Positions 22,386 through 33,645 of a DNA stretch of 64,000 bases are shown piece by piece. The DNA comes from Perca fluviatilis (lineage: Eukaryota; Chordata; Actinopteri; Perciformes; Percidae): positions 10,639,840 to 10,703,839 of the forward strand of contig NC_053128.1 of the NCBI RefSeq assembly GCF_010015445.1. The letters run 5' to 3'. The notes beneath the pieces are model-generated. The model was not told where the DNA came from. It made no database searches and saw only the letters and a program-made list of their open reading frames with translations. Every line of letters begins with the position of its first letter. The stretch's first letter is position 1. Made by a program: the position numbers and the translations under genes.

Positions 22386-23895
22386 GCTAGCTACCGGCAC
22401 AACAAAACATGCAAAAATTAAATTCCCATTTTAATACCATGGATATAGTGCCTCTCAGCCAGGCATGCCAAAACAATTATTTATGAACTTCAATATCCAA
22501 TGGAAAATAATCTCAAAATGTGGTGCAGTGGTGGAGGAAGTACTGAATCTCAGTACTTAAGAGTACAAATAACCAGAGACATATTTACTTTAGTAAAAGT
22601 AGAAGTACAACGATGACAACCCTACTTAAGTAAAAAGTACCTGATTTTAAAAGTACTTGCAAAACAATCTTATATATATATATATAATGTCTATATATAT
22701 AATGTCTATATTCTAATAATAATAATTTGAAAAAAAACGTATGGGCCGTGGCATTTTAATTGTTAGTTTTAGGTTAATGTAATTGTGCTTACCATTTGTG
22801 GCCCAGTTTTCATTCTGACTTACAATTCTGGTTATTTATTAGGGTGATCTGCATGATGCTTGACTTTGCATTATTTCCCACAGGACAGTGAATGCTGCAC
22901 ACATTTATTTGGCGAGAACACACAGTCTTGGACAACAAGTACGTGGCTTCACAGCTGAGGAGGACCGGGAGTGTTTTTAATTTACGGGTTGTATATTAAC
23001 CCTATATGAACGGATGCTTCACATATGACCAAGCAGAGTATCGGGAGCAGCGGTAGTACCGGGAGCGGTACGCGCCTGGCCAATAAATGCTATTGAAGGG
23101 CGGGTCTTGGCGTGGCCATAGTGGGATTCGTAATATTGCATTGGGCCCCGGGAGCTGGACGGCCGCTGCTGAAGGCTTCCCTGCGGACTGCAAACGTGTG
23201 ACGGTCAGGAAGTCGTTTTGGCATGGGGAAAAACTGATCAGAAAATGTAACCAAAATCTAACGCAACGTTGTAGAAATGTACTGGAGTAGAAAGTATAGA
23301 TAATTGCTGCAAAATGTAACAAAGTAAAAGTCAAAAGCATGCACTATTGATTGTACTTAAGTAAAGTACAGATACGTGAAAAATTTACTTAACTACAGTA
23401 ACAAAGTATTTGTACTTCGTTACATTCCACCACTGATATGGTGTCAAAAAAACATACATTTATTTCAAGCCAGAAAGCAGAGTTTATTTTGCAGCGAAAA
23501 CTAAATACTTTCACCCAGGAAACGCTCGTTGGTTCCTCTGGAGATACGATCTTTTTCCTAAACTTAACTAGTCGTTTTGGTGCCTAAACTTCCCCTGAAG
23601 GGACCGTGATCTGGCGGTTCCTGTACCTGGCTCACGGTCACTTATTGGCGGCTAAACAACTGCCGCTGGTAGCCGGAGTCCCGGAGCTCTGTAGCGGCTA
23701 AATACAATGTGTTCATGTTACAGCGCTTTACTTAGTATAAAATAAACACTTCTATTTTAGGTATATAATATATGGTCTATTGGTGAAGTAGCATTGATAA
23801 CTTTGAGAGGGTGCGGGGAGATACATTTAGTCCTCACAGGGGATGAAAATAATTCAGCACAGGCAGGGATATGTAGACCAGAAAGGGGGAATTCG
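22386..23895. repeat. Dispersed repeat family R1, copy 2, split by a hAT
   Basis: The outer parts (22386-22525 and 23436-23895) match 9595-10045 in the same order. The middle is the 910-bp hAT at 22526-23435, so this copy predates that insertion. Confidence 0.7.
22526..23435. mobile_element. hAT-type non-autonomous element, 910 bp
   Basis: It starts CAGTGGTGGA and ends TCCACCACTG, perfect 10-bp inverted ends. Subterminal regions are AGTACTTAAG-type words. Flanking 8-mers ATGTGGTG (22518-22525) and ATATGGTG (23436-23443) differ by one transition. A short (TA)n lies near 22671. Nothing is coded. Confidence 0.85.
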
Positions 23896-24964
23896 ATACT
23901 CCAACAATAAGGTGAGGTTACACATTGATGGATCACTAATAAAATATGTTCACAAATGTACATGGAAGCAAATGCACAGGCAAATAAAACTATCAACTAT
24001 GAAACACGAAAAATATATTAAAGATTTAATTTCAATGAAAACTTGTTTTCAGTTTGATATGTTTTCTATTTTTGCCTGGTGTTTGCATTCATTTCACTCT
24101 TAAATGAAGTCCTCCTGATTGAAATACAGTAGACATGTCACTGCGTGGACAACTTAGCCATGACTCCTCTTTTTGGGACAATATGAGTTAATGGAACTGT
24201 CCTGTCTGTAAATCCATCAAACTCAACATGGTGAGTGACACAACACCCAGCTATGTGCTGTGTAATGTCTCCTTGCAGAACTTTAATAAGCTTTGATATA
24301 AACTACTATTGATTTTTGCTGCAGTTTGAGACGTCTTAAAATCTGATGTCATGAGTCATTTCATTTTCAGTCAATTAGAAGGGCTTTCAGAAGGTGCAAA
24401 GGCAGTTTAAGGTCGTGCAGTTACTTTTGTCCTTTTTTAACAGTGCAAAAATTAGTAGGACTAATTAAAGTTATTTATTTACTTACACAATGCAGGGACT
24501 GTAGCTTCTGAGGTATGTGCGTCATTTGGTTTGTGTGTTTTTTTTTTTATGTGTATGAAGAAAGTCAGTCACTTTGGCAATTAAAAAATGAACCCTGAGA
24601 GACTGCAGAGATGTGTCCTGAAATAATGACATGGAAACGTGGAGACAGCGGCGTTCTTAGTCATACAGGCTAGCTGTGGATCCCAACTGCTGCCTTTAAT
24701 TTCAGCCATCAAATTAGGGTGTGATTTTTGACTTTGAAAACCTGATAATAGTAGATAGAAAAGCTGCAGGACTCTGCCTCTCGTCGTCCGTAATTAAAAA
24801 CCACTGCTATGCTGATCTAGTGGAGCAGCATGCCACTCAGAGCAAAAGCCGGTTTATCACATAATCTACAGTAACAAATATGACATACTTTGAATTCAAT
24901 ACTATGAATATTGAATTCAGGGAAAGCAATTGCCAGCCGTAAAACTCAAAGAATTGACCAAAAA
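23896..24964. other. Non-coding stretch, nothing firm recognised
   Basis: AT-rich, possibly intronic or intergenic. No motif, repeat boundary or RNA gene is seen. Confidence 0.35.
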
Positions 24965-26010
24965 ATTGTTTCATAAAGAAATAGTTAAACATTTCGGAAA
25001 ATATGCTTATTTTATTTTTTGCAGAGGAGCGATTAGCTTGGGTTAGCAAAAAGACTGGAATCAAGGGGAAACGGCTATCTTAGGTCCAAAGTTGAGCAAT
25101 ACTGCCAATACTTTAAAAGCTCACTAATGAACACATTGTTAAATATGTACACAAACCACAACGTGAAAATTACAAGTTGTGGTTTCATAAGGAGTTACGT
25201 GCTGTTATTACTTCTTGCCGACATTGATGCATATAAAATGGACCAACAGAGCCTGTTGCTCTGGACGGAGACCAGTGAAGGATATTAGAAGCACTTTTCC
25301 GGTGATCACTAGCTTTACTGCGCAGCCTCCAACTGACAGAGACAACGTAAATGTGATGTGAGCAACGTGTCTGAAAGTTGTAAGTCTTCTGGTAGCTGTG
25401 CCAAGAGAATTCTCAATCATTCCCAATCTTGCAGAGACGGAGAGCGTAGGTATATGTAAGGAGATAACATAAGCACAGGCTAATTATTGATCACTAACAT
25501 GCTAGTTAACATTAGTAATTAAACCTAAACAGTTAACGTAAGTCAAAACTGCCTGCGAGCTTCTCCTGTACTGTACGGTAATTCCTCTACTATGCGACAG
25601 TAAGTCACTTGGTTATGACACAATCGTTAGCCTATTTTTACAAAAACGTTTACTACGGAGCCATAACATCAGATACAAGTTAATGGAGCCTTTTATACAT
25701 TGTCGTGTTTCTTTAGAAATAAACAATGGACAAATAGTCTTTAAACGCTTAAGATATAAAGTTATTCGCTGTCAAAGTGACGTCAAAATAAATGCTAGTC
25801 AGTGGAATGCTAACGGGAGGTGATCTCTTTGTAGCATCAAAATGGCGCCATAGGAGGTTCGAGTTCTGAAGCGAAGCTTACCTCCTTGCTTGCCGATCAG
25901 CGATTGGTCACAGTGATTTCCTGGAGTTCTTATGGTCACAGAGTGTTTGCCAGGCAACCAGTGAAGTAAATGTCCCTATGAATCTGAAAAATCCATAGAC
26001 CTTTCTGTCA
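24965..26010. repeat. Two degenerate dispersed repeats
   Basis: About 25020-25330 (TTAGCAAAAAGACTGGAATC, ACAAGTTGTGGTTTCATAAG) and 25480-26000 (AAAATGGCGCCATAGGAGG, TTCGAGTTCTGAAGCGAAGC) have the wording of repeats common in percomorph genomes. This is from memory, not a search. No ends or target duplications were fixed. Confidence 0.35.
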
Positions 26011-26713
26011 ACCATTTACCTATGAAAGCTGTCCAAAATAACCGACGCACCGTTTCTTTGAAGACAAGTCATTTCAAATTTTGTTTACTTAATTTCCTTA
26101 GAGTCGATTGACAGAAAATCAATCAACAACTATTTTTAACCATTAAGCGTATCCTAAGTCATTAGTTAGTTAGTAAGTCAGCCATTCATCGAGCAAAAAT
26201 GCAAAACATTTGCTTGTTCCAGCTTCTAGTTCCAGTCTCATTGTAAATCGCATATCTTTGGGTATTTGGACTGTTGGTCCCAAAAATAAAAAAAAAGGTT
26301 ATTGCAAGACATTACCTCTAGCTCTGGTAAATTGTGATGGCCACTTTTTTACTACTTTCTGACATTTAAAAGACTAGTAAGCAATTAAAGTAATATTAAT
26401 AATACATAATAGATTCATCTGAAAAGTAATTAATAAATAATTGAATAATTAATCAATACGGAGTATAATCATTAGTTGCAGCCAAATTTGATTCATCCGT
26501 TATTTGATTGATTTGAATCATTAAAAAGAGATGGCAGCAGAAATCTCAGGTGGCAGGTGTCTGAGCAAATCAAACCAAGACTTTCTGCATGGCTGAACTG
26601 GTCTAGTAGTGTTTTAATTAACTCTTTTATTGCAGCCCTTCCACTCTTACTGAAGTTATTCACTTCCTACGTTTTCTGCTGAAACTGATATGACTTGCTG
26701 TGTTCAATCAAAA
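26011..26713. other. Non-coding stretch, nothing firm recognised
   Basis: AT-rich with A-runs at 26286-26297. No coding signal. Confidence 0.35.
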
Positions 26714-26787
26714 GGTGAAAGCAGGGCTTGACATTAACTTTTTGAGGCACTTGTCCTTTGGACATTTCACTTGTCCATGCACAAAAG

Positions 26788-26790
<3 letters not shown>

Positions 26791-26850
<60 letters not shown>
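26791..26850. repeat. (TCTG)15 microsatellite
   Basis: Fifteen uninterrupted TCTG units. They abut the truncated transposon piece at 26851, so tract growth or a deletion may have removed its left part. Confidence 0.97.
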
Positions 26851-26851
<1 letters not shown>

Positions 26852-27275
26852 GTGCGCCCGCGCCCCCCGCCCCCAGTCGCGGGAGGAATGGAGTAGCCCC
26901 GCCCCCTGCAGAGAGCCGACGGGATTGACACAGCACCACCTTTAGAGTTCAAAACTGTTACAGCGTACATTGATGTTAAGATGTATACAGGTTGGCAGGA
27001 CTGTCTGAAATGTTTTGCACGGGCTTTAGCTGTACGTCTCGTCTTCATATCAGAAACAAGGAAATTATCAACCCGTTCTCACTCCTGCTTGGTCAGTGGC
27101 TCTCAGATTGCACGTGGGACTGCTGGGATTGGTTGAAGTCGCGGGAAACTTCAGGTTATTGGTCAAATTTGCGGAAAAGTTGCGGTGATTGGTCAAAATT
27201 GCGAGTCGCACCAAATTCGCGGTGATTGGTTGAATTCGCGTGAATTGGCGACATCGCGAAATCCTGGAGGGACTG
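26851..27275 (-). mobile_element. Truncated copy of the CAGTCCCTCCAGG element
   Basis: Reverse complement of about 33646-34130: shared ATCCTGGAGGGACTG terminus, GTGATTGGTCAAAATTGCG, CTTCATATCAGAAACAAGG and CTGCAGAGAGCCGAC. Only one terminus (27275) is present. Confidence 0.8.
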
Positions 27276-27774
27276 ACCAGAGGTAGTGGTGACTTGAACT
27301 TATACTATATCTAAAATAATTTTGTAGACATAACAATGGATTTTGCCACTAAATGTTGGTGTTTTTTTTTTTTTTTTCTACAATTTCACTTTCTACCCTA
27401 CTGAGGCTGATTTACCAAGGGATCATTTAAAAGGTGTAGCTACTTTACAGTTGATTATTAGCTGATATTTAATCTGGCAAGTCGCGGAGCTGAGGTTTTA
27501 CAATAACTGACGGACAAACGAGCAGTGGAGTAGTAACGTTACGAGGCAGAGAGCCAGCCGCTAAATGAGTCAAATTAACTTCATGCTTCATCTACACAAA
27601 GCACGTTGCTATCTCCACGAGTGACAGCTTTATTTGGCTCGTTTTCTGTGAACAATGTGGTGACGGGGTAACGTTAAGGCAAGCTAACGTTAGCCAACTA
27701 ACACCGGCTGGCTTGCTAGTTCCGCAGTGTTTTTACGCTGCATCGGTTACAGAGAATGAGCTGAACAGTGGGCT

Positions 27775-28353
27775 GGGTCTAACGTTAGCTGTCCGCTGAC
27801 CCACTGCCGCTGGGTCTAACGTTAGCTGTCCGCTGACCCACTGCCGCTGGGTCTAACGTTAGCTGTCCGCTGACCCACTGCCGCTGGGTCTAACATTAGC
27901 TGTCCGCTGACCCCTTGCCGCTGGGTCTAACGTTAGCTGTCCGCTGACCCACTGCCGCTGGGTCTAACGTTAGGTCCGCTGACCCACTGCCGCTGGGTCT
28001 AACGTTAGCTGTCCGCTGACCCACTGCCGCTGGGTCTAACGTGTGGTCCGCTGACCCACTGCCGCTGGGTCTAACGTTGGTGGTCCGCTGACCCACTGCT
28101 GCGGCGTCAACGTTGTGGGTCCGCTGACCCCTTGCCGCTGGGTCTAACGCGATGGTGTCCGCTGTACAATTGCGCCTGGGTCTAACGTTGGTGGTCCGCT
28201 GACCCCTTGCCGCTGGGTCTAACGTTGGTGGTCCGCTGACCCCTTGCCGCTGGGTCTAACGTTAGCTGTCCGCTGTACCACTGCCGCTGGGTCTAACGTT
28301 GGTGGTTCGCTGACCCACTGACGCTGGGTCTAACGTTAGCCGCCCGCCGCCCC
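27775..28353. repeat. 37-bp minisatellite, about 15.5 units
   Basis: The consensus unit runs GGGTCTAACGTTAGCTGTCC then GCTGACCCACTGCCGCT. The first five units are nearly identical. Later ones carry shared variants: AACGTTGGTGGTCC in units 9, 12, 13 and 15, and CCCCTTGCC in 4, 10, 12 and 13. Unit 11 is the most diverged. The last unit runs into CGCCCGCCGCCCCGG. The frame across it on the minus strand is a repeat artefact. Confidence 0.95.
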
Positions 28354-28539
28354 GGATAGTGGGGAAAGAAATGTATTTGTTCGGTAACAAATCGGTAACA
28401 TAGACGTAATGAGTGGCACATAACGTGAAGTAACATGGCATTTTATTTTGTTTGAGATTTAATTTGTCCAGTGGGGCAAGTCAATTTCTCTTCCACTTGC
28501 CCTACAAAAACATCCACTTGACAAGCGGACAAGCCTTAA

Positions 28540-29282
28540 AGCTACATTGTGTAAGAATTAATCCCATCTAGCGTTGAGATCATATATCGCAATCAAACCC
28601 ACGCAGTATTGCAGCTACGGTAGCCTTCACGCTTCAAAAAGCGAAGGTGTATAAAAGGCCATCTAACCGTCATTGTTGGAGTTCATGCGTTCTCTTAATA
28701 CATCCATGAGTTCATGTCAGAGAGTGGCGCGGACGCGCGCTTCACACCACGAGCGGGCACTCGCGCCACCTGACGGAAAGGAGAGAGAAAGAAAAGGAGA
28801 CTACAGCGGTCCGGAGGATAATTAACTAGTTGGGATTTGGTGTGTGCGTCCAAAAGCAGCTCCTATGTTCACTCTTTTTTTCTGATGACGCCGGTCTCTT
28901 GCTCTTTTCAATATCCGTTTTCTTTTTCTGGGCAAAGAAGAAGACTCCTGTTCCTGAAATTTGGATTTTGAATACGCGTGGTCCTCCATGTTTCCTTCTT
29001 CAAACTTGCCTGGCCGGGAAGCGACGATACCCATTAGCAGCAGCTGTGAGTCGTGAAAGGCGGAGCAGTATAGTCTGTATGTCCCTTACCGGCTATCGTT
29101 TTTCAAGATGGCGCATCATTATGGAGCGCCTACCCCAGTTCATGCAAGTGAAAATAAAATTCCAAGATAATAGGAATACTTGAAATTGATGGTGGTGGTC
29201 AATATTCATGAAAAAGGACAAGTTTGTGAAGGGGAATACAGATTTTGATAATGAACAACTACAAACGTTACACACTGGGGCT
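28540..29282. mobile_element. TTAA-inserted element, 743 bp, Kolobok-like
   Basis: It begins AGCTACATTGTGTAA and ends TTACACACTGGGGCT, imperfect inverted ends, between TTAA (28536-28539) and TTAA (29283-29286). AG...CT termini with TTAA targets fit Kolobok better than piggyBac. Removing it and one TTAA restores the right end of the surrounding hAT. No transposase frame is seen. Confidence 0.82.
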
Positions 29283-29305
29283 TTAATGTCGAGCCCTGGT
29301 GAAAG

Positions 29306-30215
29306 AGTGGGAATATTAATACGTGTAGCGAGTCAACTGGCTGACGAACACGGGGGGGGCATGCTCTTATTTCTGCCTCTTGAACGGAGTTATGTCCCTG
29401 TTGAATGTTGCTGGGAAATAGGGAGTCTAGAAAGAAGCCTTTGCTCTTTGATGAGGGATTGACATCAACTGTTTGATGGAGAGCTGAAAAATGTTATTCA
29501 ATCAATGTGTTGTAGCTGAACTAAAAATATATTTAGTTAAGTTATCTCACCTGATCTGCATTTTTTGTTTGCATTATTTGGAAAAATGCATAACTAACCA
29601 TGGCCTAGAAATGCACGTTACATCACCAATCAATTTCGACACAAATCTGTAACAATGGAAAATGTGTTTTAAGTCTGGATTCTGCATGAAAAATCAAAAC
29701 CTCTCTCATTCTTGTCTTCATTAAAGTAGTGGCTCTCCCATGACTATTTTTAGACAGTAATGGCTTACATCAGCGGGGGTGAGGTAATAAAGAATGATGG
29801 CTGCCCAGTTGAGACATCTAACATTTCTTATTCACAGTACAAGATTTTGTTGTCCTAGATACGACAAGAAGTTTTCACCACTGATTTGAACTTGATTCAA
29901 CAACCGGATCATGAACAGATCCTTCGCCTAATCACAAAAACTACAGAGCACTGACTTGTTTGATGCCAACTTTAATTCTGAAAGTAGTCATGAGAGAAAG
30001 CCCTCATTCTTGTCATTCCCACTGCCAATGAGCTTTTTTGAACTTTTAAAGTTCCATGAGGAACTGTATCATGCAGAATATTAATGGCTACATGCAGCAA
30101 ATTCACACACTTCGCAAGATGATTTCATCATACATCTACCGGGGATGGACTTTGAAAGTAACAAAATTAAAGCAAATCCGTCGTCGCAATCCTGTTTTGT
30201 ATCCACTCACATATT
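29306..30215. other. Non-coding stretch, nothing firm recognised
   Basis: AT-rich. No exon, repeat end or RNA gene can be supported. Confidence 0.35.
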
Positions 30216-30485
30216 AGGAAATGTAAATGGACTGTTTTTATATAGCGCTTTTCTACTCTTAACAACTACTCAAAGAGCTTTAACATAGTACAGGAACCAT
30301 TCATCATTCATACACTGTGGCCGAGGCTGCCGTCCAAGGTGCCACCTGCTCATCAGATAAACATTCACACACATTTACACTCCAATGGCACAGCATCGGG
30401 GGCAACTCGGGGTTCAGTGTCTTGCCCAAGGACACTTCGGCATGGCCAGGGATCGAGCCACCATGATCTGACATAATGGCCATGT
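30216..30485 (+). repeat. Dispersed repeat with ATATAGCGCTTTTCTA head
   Basis: AAATGGACTG, TATATAGCGCTTTTCTACTC, CACTGTGGCCGAGGCTGCCG and GTGTCTTGCCCAAGGACACT are words of a repeat very frequent in fish genomes (from memory). No poly(A) or terminal inverted repeat was located, so its class is left open. Confidence 0.55.
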
Positions 30486-31272
30486 CAGATCCAGCCATTC
30501 ACCTAAATCACCACAAAAATACAAACATATTTTCACGCTAAAGGTTTCTAGCCAGATACTATTGGAGTTGTTTGTTCAGGTTTTGAGCTACCCACCTGTG
30601 AATGTTTGAACCATCCAAATACAGTAGAGTTGGAATGGAATAGTGTGTGTGGTGACCACAGCACTGAACAACCGTGTCCTTGTTTTCAATGCTCTGAAAC
30701 CAGAAAAAGAAAACACTACTCACCTCAATACATAAAAGCAAAAATATCTTCAGAGTCCAAGAACATGTTCATGCTAAAGTGACAAAGTAGAGAGGAACCA
30801 CTAGCAAAACGATCTATTTCGCGTCATCAGACAGATTTCAGCAGACCTCAGCTCCATGCACTGGCGCCATGGAAGAAAGCCACACACCGTTCATCTAAAA
30901 CACACTGCCCACACAAAGATGACACAGAGCTGGATTGAAATTGGCAAAGTATCCCTTTAACTACGTAGTCATTTTAACCCAAACAATGTTTCCCTAACCA
31001 AGTCGTTTTGGGGTCTAAACCTAACCAAACCTAACCACAGCTCTATAACAACCTCACAGTATTTCCTCTTTTGCCGCCAAAAGAAGAGTTATAATTGCTA
31101 CGACTCCTAGAGGGCTTTGTCAGTTGAACGTAAAAACATATTCCTTTTTTGAGAATTTGCTGAATTTGTTGGGAGGACGGTCTCACATGGCTGCATACCA
31201 CTAAAGGTAAGTGAGAAAAAAAATGTTCTCCCTAACCTGCCTTGCCAGCTCAACTGACGGGTATCACCTGTC
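30486..31272. other. Non-coding stretch
   Basis: About 30985-31035 (CCTAACCAAGTCGTTTTGG, CTAAACCTAACC) is a degenerate dispersed repeat also hinted at 23565 and 45430. Nothing else is recognised. Confidence 0.35.
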
Positions 31273-31598
31273 CTTTCCCCCAGTGTTTGAACTATACCGT
31301 GGCCTTTGGGGGAGCCCACTTTTCTTTTTTTCTTTTTTCACCGGGGGGGTTGTGCGCTTGCAACTTGAAATGATTTAAAAAGATACATAACAGCTACAAG
31401 TGTATGCAATGTTACCCTATTATACTTTATCGACAGGAAATGATAGGTCAAACAGCCACCCACAAATAGTCTATAAACAAAGCATCAGGCTGTCTTTGAG
31501 ATTTCACATGAACAACAGTTAAAGTTACTCAGGCTACCGACAAATACCATAATTCCTCCGTTCAGTTAGGCTGACCCACCCCAAGCTTCCATTCTTTA

Positions 31599-32209
31599 CC
31601 CTTGTGTGGTGTTCGGGTCTGTGGGACCCATTTTCAATGTTTGCTAAAAGAAAAATTATGCTATTTATTATTTATTCTAACTCAAACTCATTGGCTCATT
31701 TTCTGTGAAGAACATAAAAAATAACTTATTTTCAATGACTGCACATGGTAACACCCCTTACACATAACTATTATATATGAGGTGTTCGGGTCTACTGGAC
31801 CCAAGTGTATTTAAATGAAGGTGCGATGAAACTATGTTGTCTTTCTACACCTGCTATTCCCACACAAAGTTACACAATTGTGACATTTCAAGCATTTTCA
31901 CCTGTTCTGATTAAGTTCTAAGAAAAAAGCACCAATAATGTTCAAACATCTTGTTTCTATCTTTTTATAATAAAATTTCCTTATTTTCTCACAAAAAAAC
32001 GAAAATGATCATGAATGTGATCTCACGGGTAAATGGCAAATATGAACCATGATGTATATATCATTGTTAATTGAGCTAAATGAACCTTCTATTAAGTATT
32101 TTTACATAAATTGTTATGGCTGTATTGATTTAAAAGCCTGATAATGTGGTGGGTCCACCAGACCCAGGAACATTGGCTGTGTAACAAAAATATGAACACC
32201 ACACAAGGG
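31599..32209. mobile_element. piggyBac-like element, 611 bp, non-autonomous
   Basis: Termini CCCTTGTGTGGTGTTC (left) and GAACACCACACAAGGG (right) are perfect 16-bp inverted repeats beginning CCC, as in piggyBac. TTAA flanks the right end (32210-32213); the left flank reads TTTA, one base away. Subterminal GGGTCTGTGGGACCCA and GGGTCCACCAGACCCA are related near-palindromes. The uninterrupted target is visible in the other host-element copy at 51540-51565. No transposase is coded. Confidence 0.9.
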
Positions 32210-32508
32210 TTAACAAACAGCCATATATATTGTCTCTTCCAGTCTCTCCACTGCTGGCTGTTCCAATTTAACGGGAGAGAGGAGCCAGAGGGGTTAGGAT
32301 CATGACTGGCCTCTGACGAGCTGTTACAACCTCAATCTTCAGCCAGAGAGGACATTATTTCTTCAGCTTCTTCTTGCGTTGTCACTCTAGCGGAAGGTGT
32401 GCCAACAGGGCTTGCAGCAGGTGAATCGGTCGTGCTATTAACGTCATCGTTACACAATTTCTTAGTAAAACCAAAATGAATTAAACTGCCTTGTTTTCTT
32501 TTTGCCAT
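32210..32508 (-). pseudogene. hAT TTF-type transposase N-terminal remnant, copy 1
   Basis: From ATG at 32508 a 58-codon frame runs to TGA (32334-32332), beginning MAKRKQGSLIHFGFTKKLC and closing with EEAEEIMSSLAED. The same frame continues past the stop to LPLNWNSQQWRDW, the start of a TTF-type zinc finger used by one hAT transposase branch for DNA binding. It is then cut by the piggyBac-like element. The plus-strand copy at 51251 has the same length and the same TGA, so the stop was in their common ancestor. The Q-x-x-L-x-x-F stretch near the start recalls a degenerate PCNA-binding box; that is only a resemblance. No catalytic domain remains. Confidence 0.75.
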
Positions 32509-32836
32509 GGCTGTATGATGCTAACTGCAGAATGGATTGCAAGGACTTTGCACGCCGATTAATGGCCTCCAACATTTATATTTTGAATAGATGTATAGTT
32601 ACTGTATCTTTATTGAAGTGAATTAGGTTCAAATCGCCGTTATGCAGAAATTAATGATATTTTTGCAATTTTACACATAATAATCCACGATGATCACATT
32701 ACACAAAACTAAAATTGCACGTGAAAATGACACACTGTTAATATTTTTAGAGACCAAATTCACAAATCACGTTTTCAGGGGAGCCCATGTCTTAAGGAGA
32801 GCCGAGCTCCCCCGTAGTTTGCACACTGCTTTCCCC

Positions 32837-33645
32837 TGTGTTAGCACTGTTCCCCCTCTGGGGCCTTCCTCCTCTTCCTTCTGTATTTACCTGACATCTC
32901 TTTGCTGACACCGCATCAAGGCCCCGTCTGTAAAGGATGAGTAGGAGGAAGGGGAGGGGGAAGGATCCCCATAGCGCTGCTGATTTACTGCCCTGCCTCC
33001 TTGAGACTGGCTCCAGGCGACGGAGCCAACGTCAAACATCCATCGGGCAGCTCCCTGTACTTGTTACACTCATTTCCGTGCTCTTGTCACTCCTTCTCTC
33101 AAGTGACTTTCCTGACTGAGCTAGACTGCACTAAATTGTTATCACCAGATTCAAATTTAAAATATGTGTAAACTCCTAGACAATGCAGCAGGAGCTGAAG
33201 GCTTTCCAATGATAGCACTGCATGGTCTGTAGCTAAAGGGCTGCATCCTGCGCACACCTGAAGGAGTTTCTTTTCCTCGGCTTGTTAGGAGAAATTCATC
33301 CAGGAATAAAGAAGTGCTGTTGTTAGTATGCGACTGGCAATAAGATACTGAACCGTTCTGACAGTTAAAGCAGCTCTCAGGCATCACAAATTATTGTGAT
33401 ACTGTCAGTTTGACCACACAAAGGCAGATACTACAGCTGTTTCGCCCACAGCGGGAACAACTAGGTTGAAAGGTAGGTTTTGTATCTCTGTTGTTCAGTT
33501 TGTATTTTCATCTTTTCATTTATTTTTATTATATGGCTTTCTGTCACACATGCACTCTGCTTTTGAAAATTAGCCAAAGAGATTGAAGTCACATACCGGT
33601 TTCCAGATGGAAGTTTAGATAAAACCACAGTTGTGTGCACATATT
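32837..33645. other. Non-coding stretch, nothing firm recognised
   Basis: Moderately GC-rich at 32840-33120, AT-rich after. Short frames at 32937-33119 and 33157-33387 lack motifs. Confidence 0.35.

Larger units (their letters stand above)
26722..29297. mobile_element. hAT-type element, 2.58 kb, packed with secondary insertions
   Basis: Inverted ends CAGGGCTTGACATTAA (left) and TTAATGTCGAGCCCT (right) lie between perfect 8-bp duplications GGTGAAAG (26714-26721 and 29298-29305). Subterminal words CACTTGTCC (left) and ACAAGCGGACAAGCC (right) also mirror each other. Inside are a TCTG run, a truncated piece of another transposon, a 37-bp minisatellite and a TTAA element in the right end. No transposase frame remains. 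Confidence 0.88.
31281..32828 (-). mobile_element. hAT (TTF-type) element, copy 1, 1548 bp
   Basis: Ends are CAGTGTTTGAACTATAC (left) and, reading in from the right, CAGTGTGCAAACTACG. Perfect 8-bp duplications CTTTCCCC flank it (31273-31280 and 32829-32836). It matches 49324-51892 in reverse orientation outside nested insertions. A 611-bp piggyBac-like element is nested at 31599-32209, and an N-terminal transposase remnant lies at 32210-32508. Confidence 0.9.

Noticed and set aside
27896..28096. Repetitive 66-codon frame on the minus strand
   Set aside because: It is the 37-bp minisatellite read in three phases; there is no start context, and unit changes break the frame.
27775..28353. CRISPR-like regular repeats
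   Set aside because: Units are contiguous with no spacers and the genome is a vertebrate. The same applies to 61186-61427.
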